From contig JAUHJS010000003.1 of the NCBI GenBank assembly GCA_030412945.1, positions 63,507 through 127,506 of the forward strand: DNA of 64,000 nucleotides, written 5' to 3'. Source of the stretch: Shiella aurantiaca (GTDB taxonomy: Bacteria > Bacteroidota > Bacteroidia > Cytophagales > Cyclobacteriaceae). Each line of letters starts with the position of its first letter. Positions within the stretch are counted from its first letter, which is position 1. The position numbers were made by a program, and so were the translations under genes. The notes beneath the pieces are model-generated. The model was not told where the DNA came from. It did not search any database and saw nothing but the letters and a program-made list of their open reading frames with translations. Below are positions 44,976 to 52,586 of this stretch, in pieces.

Positions 44976-45164
44976 ATGAAGGGAGAAACTTTTAATCTGA
45001 TAATTGGACTGCTAATTTCTGTTTTTGGAATTCTTTTAACTATTTATGCTTTTTCGAATCAACCTGATAAAGACGAAAATGTATTTGGAAAGTCTGCTAA
45101 CATCCAACTCAAGATAACGGGAATAGTGTGCTTCATTTGTGGACTAATTTTGGTTTTTCGGTAA
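44976..45164 (+). CDS. small two-helix membrane protein, unknown
   Basis: 62 residues with two hydrophobic helices (about 7-26 and 45-61) joined by a charged loop (QPDKDENVFGKS). I do not recognise the family. The start is 11 bases after the palindromic repeat at 44891-44965. Its size, isolation and position beside a repeat fit a small cassette-type gene. The following 247 bases to the helicase-like gene contain no convincing gene, only AGCCAAAAGC-type low-complexity sequence near 45360. Confidence 0.45.
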   Translation: MKGETFNLIIGLLISVFGILLTIYAFSNQPDKDENVFGKSANIQLKITGIVCFICGLILVFR

Positions 45165-45411
45165 AAACTTTTTGGATATCGTAAATTAGCCAATCGCAGC
45201 TAGGTGAGAATTTCGAGCTTTCTATTGAATCCTTACGATAGGGTTTGCAACCAACTCCTAACTCAAGGCTATGTCCCTGCTCTAACAGTCTATATTCTAT
45301 TCATCTCCACATCTAGCCGCAGGCAAGGTTTCCTTACTTCCTCACCAAATACAATGGCTAAGAGCCAAAGGCCAAAAGCTACTAGCTCAATTTCCTTCAT
45401 ACTCAATATTT

Positions 45412-46743
45412 TTGACTACTTTTGTGCTTCAAAATCTGCATCTCGTGTCATTAGAATCGCTCAAGCTTAACAAACAAATTATTTCGGCCATGAAAGAAAT
45501 GGGGATGGAACAGCCCCGTGAGGTTCAATCGGCTATTATGTCGCGCCTTATTGGCGGACAGGATTTGGTGGTGATTGCCCCCAAAGACAGTGGCCGTACT
45601 ACGGGCTACTTGGCCGGAATTATCATGCGCCTGAAATATGCGGTGGAAGAAGCGCCTCGCGCCATCATTTTGGCCCATAGCAATGAAGAGGTGCAGGCCA
45701 TTGCTACGCAAGCGCGCGCACTGGCTATTCATACCGATTTGCGCTTTATGGAAGCCCTGAGCGGGGGTGGGATGGAAGCCCAAATGAACGAATTGGCCGA
45801 TGGCACCGATGTGATTATTGGTACACCCGACCGCATCCGTGCTTTGTACCTTAAGCTGGGCTTGAATGTAAACCGCGTGATTTCTTATGTGGTAGACAAT
45901 GCCGAATTGGTATTGAAACAAGGTCATTTGCTGCCCTTGCGCGAAATCAGCCGCTCGCTACCCAAGTGCCAGCGCATGGTGTTTACCACCGTGTATCCGC
46001 CTAAGCTAGAGGTGGAAATGACGCCCTTCTTGAATTATCCATATGTGGTAGAGATAGAGGAAGCCATAGAAAAGCAGATACCTGTGCGCCAGAGTTTTTG
46101 CTATTTGGTGCCCAATTTTAAAACTAAACTTAATCTGATTGGCCACTTGCTGGAAGACCGCGAGGTGTTCGACAAAGTGGTGATATTTGCCAATACCCGC
46201 CAGACGGTGGGCAAGCTATACCAGTTTTTGCATGCCAAGTTTGGCGATGAAATGGCCTGGTACCAATCAGCCGATATGGAAATCCCCTCGCTAATGAATA
46301 TGGAGGCTTTTGCCTTCCACTCCACCTACCGCATTGCTTTGGTAGATAATGAAAGAAATGGGGAGGAAACGGCCTTTGAAGCACCTGTACATATCCACCT
46401 CGATCCTCCGGCCGATATCGACCTATGGTTGCAGCGCTTTGTGGAAGAAGAGGAAGAAAGCAGCCGCTTGGCGTTTGTGCTTTCCACGGATTTGGAGCTA
46501 ATCCATGTGAAGGAACTGGAAAGTGCCATGGGACAGAAAATGGAGGAACTGGAGATTCCGGCAGAGGTGAAAATCGAAAAAACTACAGGTGCTAAAGCCG
46601 TAAAAAAGGAAGAACCTAAAGAAGACCCTACCCAAGGAGGGGCTTTTACGCCCAAAAAGGCCAGCAATGTGAAGGAGCATAACTATAAGTACAAGGATAA
46701 GCGCAAGATGGCCGGAAAGGTGAGCAAAAGACGCAATAGCTAA
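45412..46743 (+). CDS. DEAD-box helicase-like protein with degenerate ATPase motifs
   Basis: About 443 residues. The start is uncertain: TTG 45412, GTG 45424 or GTG 45445; the next ATG at 45490 would cut into the fold. The order and spacing of DEAD-box motifs are clear, but key residues are changed. Motif I is APKDSGRT with R62 replacing the Walker A lysine. Motif II is DNAE at 162-165 instead of DEAD. Motif III SAT is replaced by TTV. The motif VI HRxGRxGR arginines are absent (LWLQRFVEEEEE). Motif Ib-like TPDR and the helicase C domain (VVIFANTRQTVGKLY) are kept. The last ~60 residues are lysine-rich, suited to RNA binding. It is probably a catalytically inactive RNA-binding paralogue. truA follows 12 bp later. 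Confidence 0.8.
   Translation: MTTFVLQNLHLVSLESLKLNKQIISAMKEMGMEQPREVQSAIMSRLIGGQDLVVIAPKDSGRTTGYLAGIIMRLKYAVEEAPRAIILAHSNEEVQAIATQARALAIHTDLRFMEALSGGGMEAQMNELADGTDVIIGTPDRIRALYLKLGLNVNRVISYVVDNAELVLKQGHLLPLREISRSLPKCQRMVFTTVYPPKLEVEMTPFLNYPYVVEIEEAIEKQIPVRQSFCYLVPNFKTKLNLIGHLLEDREVFDKVVIFANTRQTVGKLYQFLHAKFGDEMAWYQSADMEIPSLMNMEAFAFHSTYRIALVDNERNGEETAFEAPVHIHLDPPADIDLWLQRFVEEEEESSRLAFVLSTDLELIHVKELESAMGQKMEELEIPAEVKIEKTTGAKAVKKEEPKEDPTQGGAFTPKKASNVKEHNYKYKDKRKMAGKVSKRRNS
45417..45424 (+). promoter_or_regulatory. candidate -7 element for the helicase-like gene
   Basis: TACTTTTG matches TAnnTTTG, with a near-match TTTC (45391-45394) 22 bases upstream. If used, transcription would start near 45431 and translation at the GTG at 45445 rather than at 45412. 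Confidence 0.35.
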
Positions 46744-46755
46744 TCGGCCTCAGCG

Positions 46756-47538
46756 ATGCTTCGCAAGGAATATTATTATCTTTTCGAAATCCAGTACTTG
46801 GGCTTTCGTTACCATGGTTGGCAAAAACAGCCCGGAGTGAAGTCTATCCAAAAGGCCCTGGAAAAGGTGTTTCGCTATGCCCTCGGCACCGATGAGTTTA
46901 AACTTCTGGCTTGTGGCCGCACCGATGCGGGCGTTTCGGCACGTCAGTCCTACATCGAGGTGTTTACCCGCGCCCCAGCCGATTTTCAGCAGCTTACCCT
47001 CTTGCTTAATGAAAAAGTAGCGCAGGATATCCGCCTACATTTTGTGCGCGAAGTAGATGCGACTTTTAACATCATCAAGCAGGTAGAGTCCAAAGAATAC
47101 CGCTATTATTTTTCTTTTGGGGAGAAAGCCCATCCGTTTACGGCACCTTTTTGCCAACATTGGTCGGGAAATTTGGATTTGCCCCGCATGCAGGCCGCTT
47201 GTGCGCTTTTTGTAGGCACGCACAATTTTGCTGCTTTCTGTAATAAGCCCAAAGAAGAAACCCAATGGGTGCGCGCAGTTGATTCCATGGAAATACAAAC
47301 GGGTAGCCGCTTTGAGGCAGAGATTTGGGGAAAGAATAGTTATTATCTACAAGTGAAAGGAAAAGGCTTTTTGCGCCATCAAATCCGCCTGATGATGGGC
47401 GCCTTGGTGCTGCTGGGGCAAGGGGAGATTTCGGAAGAGGCCATACGCGAAAGCCTGCTCAGCGGAAAACCTGTATTCAAAGCTTACACCGCACCCGGCC
47501 ATGGACTGGAATTGCATTCTGTGAAGATGAGTTTATAG
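46756..47538 (+). CDS. truA: tRNA pseudouridine(38-40) synthase
   Basis: A 260-residue TruA enzyme that converts uridines 38-40 of the tRNA anticodon arm to pseudouridine. The N-terminal LGFRYHGWQKQP and the catalytic aspartate motif CGRTDAGVSARQ (residues about 53-64) are visible, as is the C-terminal LRHQIRLMMGALVLLGQG block. It starts 12 bp after the helicase-like gene, so the two are probably co-transcribed, consistent with an RNA-related role for both. Confidence 0.95.
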   Translation: MLRKEYYYLFEIQYLGFRYHGWQKQPGVKSIQKALEKVFRYALGTDEFKLLACGRTDAGVSARQSYIEVFTRAPADFQQLTLLLNEKVAQDIRLHFVREVDATFNIIKQVESKEYRYYFSFGEKAHPFTAPFCQHWSGNLDLPRMQAACALFVGTHNFAAFCNKPKEETQWVRAVDSMEIQTGSRFEAEIWGKNSYYLQVKGKGFLRHQIRLMMGALVLLGQGEISEEAIRESLLSGKPVFKAYTAPGHGLELHSVKMSL

Positions 47539-47550
47539 TTCTTAGTTCTT

Positions 47551-47584
47551 AGTTTATAGTTGTTGGAACTGAAAACTATAAACT
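47551..47584. terminator. inverted repeat between convergent truA and marR-type genes
   Basis: AGTTTATAGTT (47551-47561) and AACTATAAACT (47574-47584) form a perfect but AT-rich 11-bp stem, 13 bp after truA. It is a possible weak bidirectional terminator and sits in AGTTCTTAGTT-type simple sequence. Confidence 0.35.
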
Positions 47585-47589
47585 CGAAA

Positions 47590-48024
47590 CTAAACCCCGT
47601 CAACTAAATTCTCAATAGCTTTATCCAATAAACTTCGAAATTGAATCCTTTCCTCTTCGCTAAAGTTGCAGGTCATTTTTTCGAGGCATTGCTTAGCCAC
47701 CTGAGTGGCGGTTTGTTCCAGTTCCTTCCCTTTTTCGGTCAAGAATACCCGATTCACCCTGCGGTCGGAGGCATCGGTTTGGCGAAGGAGTAGTCCGCAT
47801 TTTTCCAGAATATCTACCATGCGGGTAATGCTGGCGCGGTCGCGGCCCAGTACATCGGCCAATTGTTGTTGGGTAAGGCCATCTGTACGCCACAAGTTAG
47901 TAAGCAAGCGGAACTGGTCGGCCGTGATGCCGGTATTGTGGGCTTGCTGATTTTTGGTCAGGTTGCGGGTAAGCAAATAGTGCAAGCGCCCCACTTTCCT
48001 TCCTAAATTTCCTTCTTGTGGCAT
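47590..48024 (-). CDS. MarR-family transcriptional regulator
   Basis: 144 residues from the ATG at 48024. A longer reading from 48132 would run back through the menB terminator and is rejected. The winged-helix core has FRLLTNLWRTDGLTQQQLADVLGRDRASITRMVDILEKCGLL and the wing DRRVNRVFLTEKG. Members repress efflux or degradation genes and respond to phenolic ligands. The target is unknown. It lies downstream of menB on the same strand but behind a terminator, so it is probably transcribed separately or by readthrough. Confidence 0.85.
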   Translation of the reverse strand: MPQEGNLGRKVGRLHYLLTRNLTKNQQAHNTGITADQFRLLTNLWRTDGLTQQQLADVLGRDRASITRMVDILEKCGLLLRQTDASDRRVNRVFLTEKGKELEQTATQVAKQCLEKMTCNFSEEERIQFRSLLDKAIENLVDGV

Positions 48025-48037
48025 AAGAATATAAAAA

Positions 48038-48066
48038 AGTCCGCACGGGTAGTCTCCCTGCGGACT
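48038..48066 (-). terminator. menB terminator
   Basis: On the minus strand AGTCCGCA (48066-48059) pairs with TGCGGACT (48045-48038) around a 13-base loop, followed by a T-run (A-run 48033-48038 on the plus strand). It begins 7 bases after the menB stop. Confidence 0.75.
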
Positions 48067-48073
48067 CAGTTTC

Positions 48074-48919
48074 TTAATTAGAAATCCTTCTGAATTTGGT
48101 GAAATCGGGCTTGCGCTTTTCCAAAAACGCATCGCGGCCTTCTTTGGCTTCTTCCGTCATATAGGCGAGGCGGGTAGCCTCTCCGGCAAATACCTGTTGG
48201 CCTACCATGCCATCGTCTGTGGCATTGAAAGCAAACTTCAGCATGCGAATAGAAGTAGGAGATTTGGCTAAAATTTCTTGTGCCCATTGGAAAGCAGTGT
48301 CTTCCAGTTCGGCATGCGGAATAACGGCATTCACCATTCCCATTTCATAAGCTTCCTGTGCAGAGTAGTTGCGTCCCAAGAAGAATATTTCGCGGGCGCG
48401 CTTCTGGCCTACCATTTTAGCAAGGTAAGCCGAGCCATAGCCGCCATCAAAACTGGTGACATCGGCATCGGTTTGCTTGAAAATGGCATGTTCGGCACTG
48501 GCCAAAGTAAGGTCGCACACTACATGCAAGCTATGGCCACCGCCTACGGCCCAGCCCGGCACCACAGCAATCACGGCCTTGGGCATAAAGCGAATCAGGC
48601 GCTGTACTTCCAGGATGTTCAGACGCGGAACGCCATCGTCATCTACATAACCCTGCGAACCACGGGCATTTTGATCACCTCCGCTGCAAAAAGAATACAC
48701 GCCATCCTTAGTAGAAGGGCCTTCGGCTGAAAGCAAGACTACCCCTACGGAAGGATCTTCGCGGGCATCCAAAAAGGCATCGAACAATTCCCCTACGGTT
48801 TTCGGGCGAAAGGCATTGCGCACATTGGGTCGATTAAAGGCAATGCGGGCTACGCCATCACATTTTTTATACGTTATATCCTCGTATTGTTTGGCTATTT
48901 TCCAGTTAATGCTACTCAT
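48074..48919 (-). CDS. menB: 1,4-dihydroxy-2-naphthoyl-CoA synthase
   Basis: A 281-residue crotonase-fold enzyme that closes the naphthoquinone ring in menaquinone biosynthesis, converting o-succinylbenzoyl-CoA. Visible MenB signatures are FCSGGDQNARG (residues about 75-87), the oxyanion loop AVVPGWAVGGGHSLHVVCDLTLAS, TDADVTSFDGGYGSAYL with the family's catalytic region, and the C-terminal EGRDAFLEKRKPDF. It is full length. The other men genes are not in the window. Its -7 element TATTTTTG is 32 bp upstream and a terminator follows. Confidence 0.96.
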   Translation of the reverse strand: MSSINWKIAKQYEDITYKKCDGVARIAFNRPNVRNAFRPKTVGELFDAFLDAREDPSVGVVLLSAEGPSTKDGVYSFCSGGDQNARGSQGYVDDDGVPRLNILEVQRLIRFMPKAVIAVVPGWAVGGGHSLHVVCDLTLASAEHAIFKQTDADVTSFDGGYGSAYLAKMVGQKRAREIFFLGRNYSAQEAYEMGMVNAVIPHAELEDTAFQWAQEILAKSPTSIRMLKFAFNATDDGMVGQQVFAGEATRLAYMTEEAKEGRDAFLEKRKPDFTKFRRISN

Positions 48920-48950
48920 ATGGTTTGCTTACTAAATCAAATTGTGTGTC

Positions 48951-48958
48951 CAAAAATA
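48951..48958 (-). promoter_or_regulatory. candidate menB -7 element
   Basis: TATTTTTG on the minus strand (48958-48951) matches TAnnTTTG, 31 bp before the ATG. The only nearby TTG is slightly too close (16-base spacing), so the -33 box is uncertain. Confidence 0.4.
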
Positions 48959-49004
48959 GGCATAAACTAGAAAACAAGACGGATATTTTGCAGCAATGAT
49001 TGCC

Positions 49005-49784
49005 TTAGGCCTTGTCTTGCACCATACGTACGATTTTAAGTACCATTTTGCGGGGTACAAAGCGGGAAGCTTGGGCATTGAGCCAGTTCATAAATCCGGG
49101 AATTACGGTCATGCTCCCTTTCATTAGGTGTTTGTAGCCAAACTCACTCACCTCACGGGCGGTAGGTAGTTTTTTCCCTTTCACCAGTTTAGATTCTTGT
49201 AGGTTGGCTGCTTGCTGAAAGCCCGTTTCCGAAGCACCGGGGCATAGCGTGGTTACTGTTACGCCTGTTCCTTCCAATTCATTGCTCATGGCCTCACCCA
49301 AGAAAAGCACATAGGCTTTGGTGGCATAATACACGGCCATAGTAGGGCCGGGCTGGAAAGCAGCCGTAGAGGCTACGTTCAATATCTTCCCTTCGCCACG
49401 GGCCACCATGTCTTTCACAAACAAATGGCTGAGCTTGGTGAGGGCTTTGATATTGAGGTCAATCATAGTTTCAATTTTTCCATACTCTGATTCATGGAAG
49501 AGGGAGAAATCCCCAAATCCTGCATTGTTTACCAAAAAGTCAATGGTAATCATTTCTTGTTGCAGGCTTTGGTAGAGACTGTCAATTTCTTCCATTTTGC
49601 TTAAATCTTTGGCAAATACCCATGCCTTTACTTGGTATTTGTCGCGGATTTCTTGGGCTAGTTTCTCTAGCTTTTCTGCATTGCGGGCTACTAATACCAC
49701 CTGATGACCTTCGCGGGCAAAAATGTGGGCGAATTCCAATCCGAAACCCAAAGAGGCTCCGGTGATGAGGGCTGTCTTTTTCAT
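49005..49784 (-). CDS. short-chain dehydrogenase/reductase
   Basis: A 259-residue classical SDR. It has the nucleotide-binding motif TGASLGFG (residues 8-15), NNAG near 87, catalytic Ser in NVASTAAF and the YxxxK pair in YYATKAY (about 155-160). The cofactor is probably NADP, judged by the Arg in LVARNAEKL. The substrate is unknown. It lies 47 bp downstream of the TetR-family gene, and the intervening sequence holds a palindrome matching the one in the TetR promoter, so it is very probably under that repressor's control. Confidence 0.9.
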   Translation of the reverse strand: MKKTALITGASLGFGLEFAHIFAREGHQVVLVARNAEKLEKLAQEIRDKYQVKAWVFAKDLSKMEEIDSLYQSLQQEMITIDFLVNNAGFGDFSLFHESEYGKIETMIDLNIKALTKLSHLFVKDMVARGEGKILNVASTAAFQPGPTMAVYYATKAYVLFLGEAMSNELEGTGVTVTTLCPGASETGFQQAANLQESKLVKGKKLPTAREVSEFGYKHLMKGSMTVIPGFMNWLNAQASRFVPRKMVLKIVRMVQDKA

Positions 49785-49800
49785 TTTGTTTATATTATAG

Positions 49801-49814
49801 TGAATAAATATTCA
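49801..49814. promoter_or_regulatory. TetR-type operator before the SDR gene
   Basis: TGAATAAATATTCA, a near-perfect palindrome (TGAAT/ATTCA) 17 bp before the SDR start codon. The same 14-mer with one base changed is at 50436-50449 inside the regulator's own promoter. Confidence 0.7.
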
Positions 49815-49831
49815 TTTTATAGATAAAAAAA

Positions 49832-50407
49832 TTAACTTTTAAGACTGTCCCAAGCCATGCTAAAGCATTGCTCAAGGGTTTGCGGGCTAAAGGGAAGGTT
49901 CTTTTGTTTTACAATCTTTACAATCTCATGTATGCCGCCTTGCATCTGTGCTAGCAGTAAATCATTGGCGATATTTTTAATCAAACCATTTTGCTTGGCC
50001 TCATCCAAAAAATCGTGAAGGGGCATAAACCAAGCATCTACCTGTACGATGGTAGTTTCAGGAATAAAGCCGCTGTAAATGAATTGCTCCACAAAGAGCA
50101 TGTTCTCGGTATGGGCAAAACAATACTGAGCATAGGCCATCCACATGTTCTTGAAGGTGAGGAAAAAGGTGGCATCTTTATGGGCAGGATTTAGTAAAAC
50201 GCCCATAATCAATTTCTTAGTGGCAATAAAGGTGTCCTGAATCAGGGCTTCTTTATTGGGATAATAGATATACAAGGTGCCCGTAGCAATATTGGCTTTT
50301 TTTGCCACCTCCGCCATTTTCAATCCGGTAAATCCCGTATTGTTCACCACCTGAATGGCGGCTTGGTGGATAGCAAGTACTTTGGTATCGTCTTTGGCTT
50401 TGGGCAT
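49832..50407 (-). CDS. TetR-family transcriptional repressor
   Basis: A 191-residue regulator. The N-terminal helix-turn-helix (about 18-62) has NTGFTGLKMAEVAKKANIAT followed by the typical TLYIYYPNKEALI. The C-terminal helical ligand domain has no recognisable specificity. It is followed by the SDR gene on the same strand. A consensus promoter with a palindromic operator between its -33 and -7 boxes lies directly upstream, strongly suggesting autorepression, and the twin operator before the SDR gene points to that gene as the main target. Confidence 0.9.
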   Translation of the reverse strand: MPKAKDDTKVLAIHQAAIQVVNNTGFTGLKMAEVAKKANIATGTLYIYYPNKEALIQDTFIATKKLIMGVLLNPAHKDATFFLTFKNMWMAYAQYCFAHTENMLFVEQFIYSGFIPETTIVQVDAWFMPLHDFLDEAKQNGLIKNIANDLLLAQMQGGIHEIVKIVKQKNLPFSPQTLEQCFSMAWDSLKS

Positions 50408-50425
50408 CTTGGTAATTTATCGAGA

Positions 50426-50457
50426 CAAATTTAAGTGAATAAAAATTCATCATCAAA
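50426..50457 (-). promoter_or_regulatory. TetR gene promoter with embedded operator
   Basis: On the minus strand TTTG (50457-50454), 20 bases, TAAATTTG (50433-50426): a perfect Bacteroidota promoter 19 bp before the start codon. The palindrome TGAATAAAAATTCA (50436-50449) fills the spacer, so a bound repressor would block polymerase. Confidence 0.8.
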
Positions 50458-50539
50458 ATTAATTTAAATTTTTTTCAGAAAGGCTGCGTCTTTTGGTGCA
50501 GGCCGATGTCTTCCTGATGTAAAACAAAATTCAAAACCT

Positions 50540-51001
50540 ATGAAACGATTCCATGTAAACATCAGTGTAAACGATTTAGAACAGTCTATTCGTTTTTATA
50601 CCGCCCTTTTTCAAGCGGAACCCAGTGTAAGAAAACCTGATTATGCCAAATGGATGTTGGAAGATCCACGGGTGAATTTTGCCATTGGGCTCAATCCTGC
50701 TAATCCGGGTATTGAACATCTCGGTATACAAGCCGAAACGGAGGCAGAATTGCAAGAAGTATTTGCGCGCTTGGAAAAGGCCGAAGGCGAAATCAGAGAA
50801 GAAGGACACACCACCTGTTGCTATGCTAAGTCCGAAAAATCATGGATTGCCGACCCACAAGGAGTAGAATGGGAAACTTTTTATACCTATGGAGAAGCCA
50901 CTGTGTATGGAGGCAAGCAGGTACAGGCGGCCAAAGGAAAGGGAACTTCCTACGGTCCGGTATGTTGCAGTCCCGCTTTGGATTTGCATACGCATAAATA
51001 A
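50540..51001 (+). CDS. arsI: ArsI/CadI-type glyoxalase-fold metalloenzyme
   Basis: A 153-residue VOC-fold protein closely following ArsI, the Fe(II)-dependent dioxygenase that breaks the carbon-arsenic bond of trivalent organoarsenicals such as methylarsenite (CadI relatives are cadmium-induced). Metal ligands H5, H60 and E112 and the arsenic-binding vicinal cysteines C93-C94 (TTCCYA) are all present at the expected spacing. Two further cysteines near the C-terminus (VCCSP) are typical of the family. The N-terminus MKRFHVNIS is characteristic. It is followed by a terminator-like hairpin and then by a SigZ-type sigma factor with its own Cys pair. Confidence 0.82.
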   Translation: MKRFHVNISVNDLEQSIRFYTALFQAEPSVRKPDYAKWMLEDPRVNFAIGLNPANPGIEHLGIQAETEAELQEVFARLEKAEGEIREEGHTTCCYAKSEKSWIADPQGVEWETFYTYGEATVYGGKQVQAAKGKGTSYGPVCCSPALDLHTHK

Positions 51002-51006
51002 TTCAA

Positions 51007-51041
51007 ACACCCTCGGAGGAGCCTTTTCTTTCCGAGGGTGT
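51007..51041. terminator. hairpin after the ArsI-like gene
   Basis: ACACCCTCGGA (51007-51017) pairs perfectly with TCCGAGGGTGT (51031-51041) around a 13-base loop, five bases after the stop codon. No T-run follows, so termination may be partial. Confidence 0.5.
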
Positions 51042-51075
51042 GTGTATTCATTGAACTCGAAGATGCACAATTCTC

Positions 51076-51107
51076 TTTGACCTTTACAGTGTAAACTTTT
51101 ACCTTTC
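51076..51107 (+). promoter_or_regulatory. promoter of the SigZ gene
   Basis: TTTG (51076-51079), 20 bases, TACCTTTC (51100-51107), one mismatch to the consensus. Transcription would start near 51114, supporting the ATG at 51125 as the start codon. Confidence 0.6.
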
Positions 51108-51124
51108 CTTTTTCCTTGAATGCT

Positions 51125-51679
51125 ATGGCTTGTCAAACAGTAGCTCCGGTTTTTATCACGTATCAAAAGCAATTATTGGCCTTTATTCAGAAAAGGCTGA
51201 AAGATAGCGATACCAGCAAGGAAGTGCTCAACGAGGTGCTGATGAAAGTCTACGATCACTGTGAGCAGGTGCCTCAGGTGCGCAATGCACGGGCTTGGTT
51301 GTTTCAAATTACGCGCAATGCGGTCAACGATTATTTCAGAAAATCCCAGCGTTTTTCTTCTCTGGAGAGTGCCCCTGAGCCTATGGCCGAATGGGAACAG
51401 GAGTTGGAGCAGCAAATTGCCGCTTGTGTGCGCCCCTTGATACAATTATTGCCCGAAGGCTATGCCTTGCCTTTGATTAAAAGTGATTTGGAAGGCATAC
51501 CGCAGCAGCAGATTGCGGAGGAGATGGGCTTAGGTTTATCGGCTGTCAAATCACGGATACAGCGGGGCAGGGAAAAACTGAAAGCACAGTTTCATGAATG
51601 CTGCATTATTGAACAAGATAAACAAGGAAAAATTGTTGATTTTCAGATTAAAAAGGGGTGTAAAACCTTGGGAACCTAA
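51125..51679 (+). CDS. sigZ: RNA polymerase sigma factor, SigZ family
   Basis: 184 residues from the ATG at 51125; a TTG three codons upstream falls at the predicted transcript start. Region 2 (about 10-75; DTSKEVLNEVLMKVYDHCEQVPQVRNARAWLF split across the core) and region 4 (about 105-160; QQQIAEEMGLGLSAVKSRIQRG) are clear. The SigZ-type C-terminal tail HECCIIEQDKQGKIVDF contains a vicinal Cys pair, a plausible metal or metalloid sensing site. No anti-sigma gene adjoins it. The stop codon overlaps the next start by one base. It is next to the ArsI-like gene, whose active site also uses a vicinal Cys pair. Confidence 0.85.
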   Translation: MACQTVAPVFITYQKQLLAFIQKRLKDSDTSKEVLNEVLMKVYDHCEQVPQVRNARAWLFQITRNAVNDYFRKSQRFSSLESAPEPMAEWEQELEQQIAACVRPLIQLLPEGYALPLIKSDLEGIPQQQIAEEMGLGLSAVKSRIQRGREKLKAQFHECCIIEQDKQGKIVDFQIKKGCKTLGT

Positions 51680-52584
51680 TGGTAAGAATTGTACTACTTA
51701 GTATTTGTATCTATTTCCCACTTCTTGTTTCGGGACAGTTCAAAGGGCAGATAAAAGCTGCGGATGATCAGGCTCCTGTTCCTTTTGTCAATATTTGGAT
51801 AAAAGGAGAATATAAAGGAACCTCTGCTAATCAGCAAGGCTACTTTTCTTTGCCTGTGCATACAGGCGATACGCTTGTACTCTCTTCAGTGGGATTTGAA
51901 AAGTTGGAGTTTGTAGTAGGGACTTTGGTAAGTGATACGGTAAATCTCTTGATGAAAAAACAAGCCGTGGTATTGGATGAGGTGGCTGTGATGGGTAACC
52001 GAAACGCAAAAGGAAGGAGATATACGATTGATAAAATTGATAAATGGAAAATTAGAAGTTTTATTGGGACGGGCGGAGTTCCGATTATGTACGGCTTTGT
52101 TATCGAACAGGAAGAAGTGCTTATGGCAGGAATGGGGATTAAAAGTGTTTCTTTTGTAACAAAAAGTGAGAAAGTGCCTTCTACCGTTTTAATCAGACTT
52201 TATGAAAAGGGAACGGACGGATTGCCGGGAAATAGTTTGCACACAACCCCTATTCTAGTTGAATGCAAAAGGGGGAAACATATTACCACGGTAGATGTTG
52301 AACAAATGAATTTGAGTTTTCCTTCAAATGGTCTTATCGTGGCTATTGAGCTTTTATGTATTGAGGAAAATACAATTGAAATTACTGTAACAGATGCAAG
52401 AGGCCCCGGAAAGCCCGAGAAAATAAAAAGGAAACACATTAACCCTTACATAGGCACATCTGATAGCCATCAGCAAAATACACTAGTATATTCAAAAGGG
52501 GATTGGTATTTACTTGCCCGAGAAAATTTTCCCCCTCAAGTAGGTTTAAAAAGTATTCCTTTTCGACTAGAGCTTAAAGACTAA
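51679..52584 (+). CDS. exported carboxypeptidase-regulatory-like domain protein
   Basis: A 301-residue protein with a signal peptide (about 1-19) and a CarboxypepD_reg-like beta domain at about 20-105 (APVPFVNIWIKGEYKGTSAN then FSLPVHTGDTLVLSSVGFE), as found at the N-terminus of TonB-dependent receptors but without a barrel. The rest (110-301) is beta-rich and unassigned; related Bacteroidota proteins are annotated only by this domain. The start overlaps the SigZ stop by one base, so the two are translationally coupled, though a functional tie to the sigma factor is unproven. Confidence 0.75.
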   Translation: MVRIVLLSICIYFPLLVSGQFKGQIKAADDQAPVPFVNIWIKGEYKGTSANQQGYFSLPVHTGDTLVLSSVGFEKLEFVVGTLVSDTVNLLMKKQAVVLDEVAVMGNRNAKGRRYTIDKIDKWKIRSFIGTGGVPIMYGFVIEQEEVLMAGMGIKSVSFVTKSEKVPSTVLIRLYEKGTDGLPGNSLHTTPILVECKRGKHITTVDVEQMNLSFPSNGLIVAIELLCIEENTIEITVTDARGPGKPEKIKRKHINPYIGTSDSHQQNTLVYSKGDWYLLARENFPPQVGLKSIPFRLELKD

Positions 52585-52586
52585 GC

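Noticed and set aside
45271-45410. Small minus-strand frame beginning MKEIELVAFGLWLLA
   Set aside because: The translation derives from AAGCCAAAAGC-like simple repeats typical of Bacteroidota intergenic DNA, and no family resembles it.
45204-45470. Open frame of 88 codons before the helicase-like gene
   Set aside because: It overlaps the helicase-like gene in another frame and lies in AGCCAAAAGC-type simple sequence.
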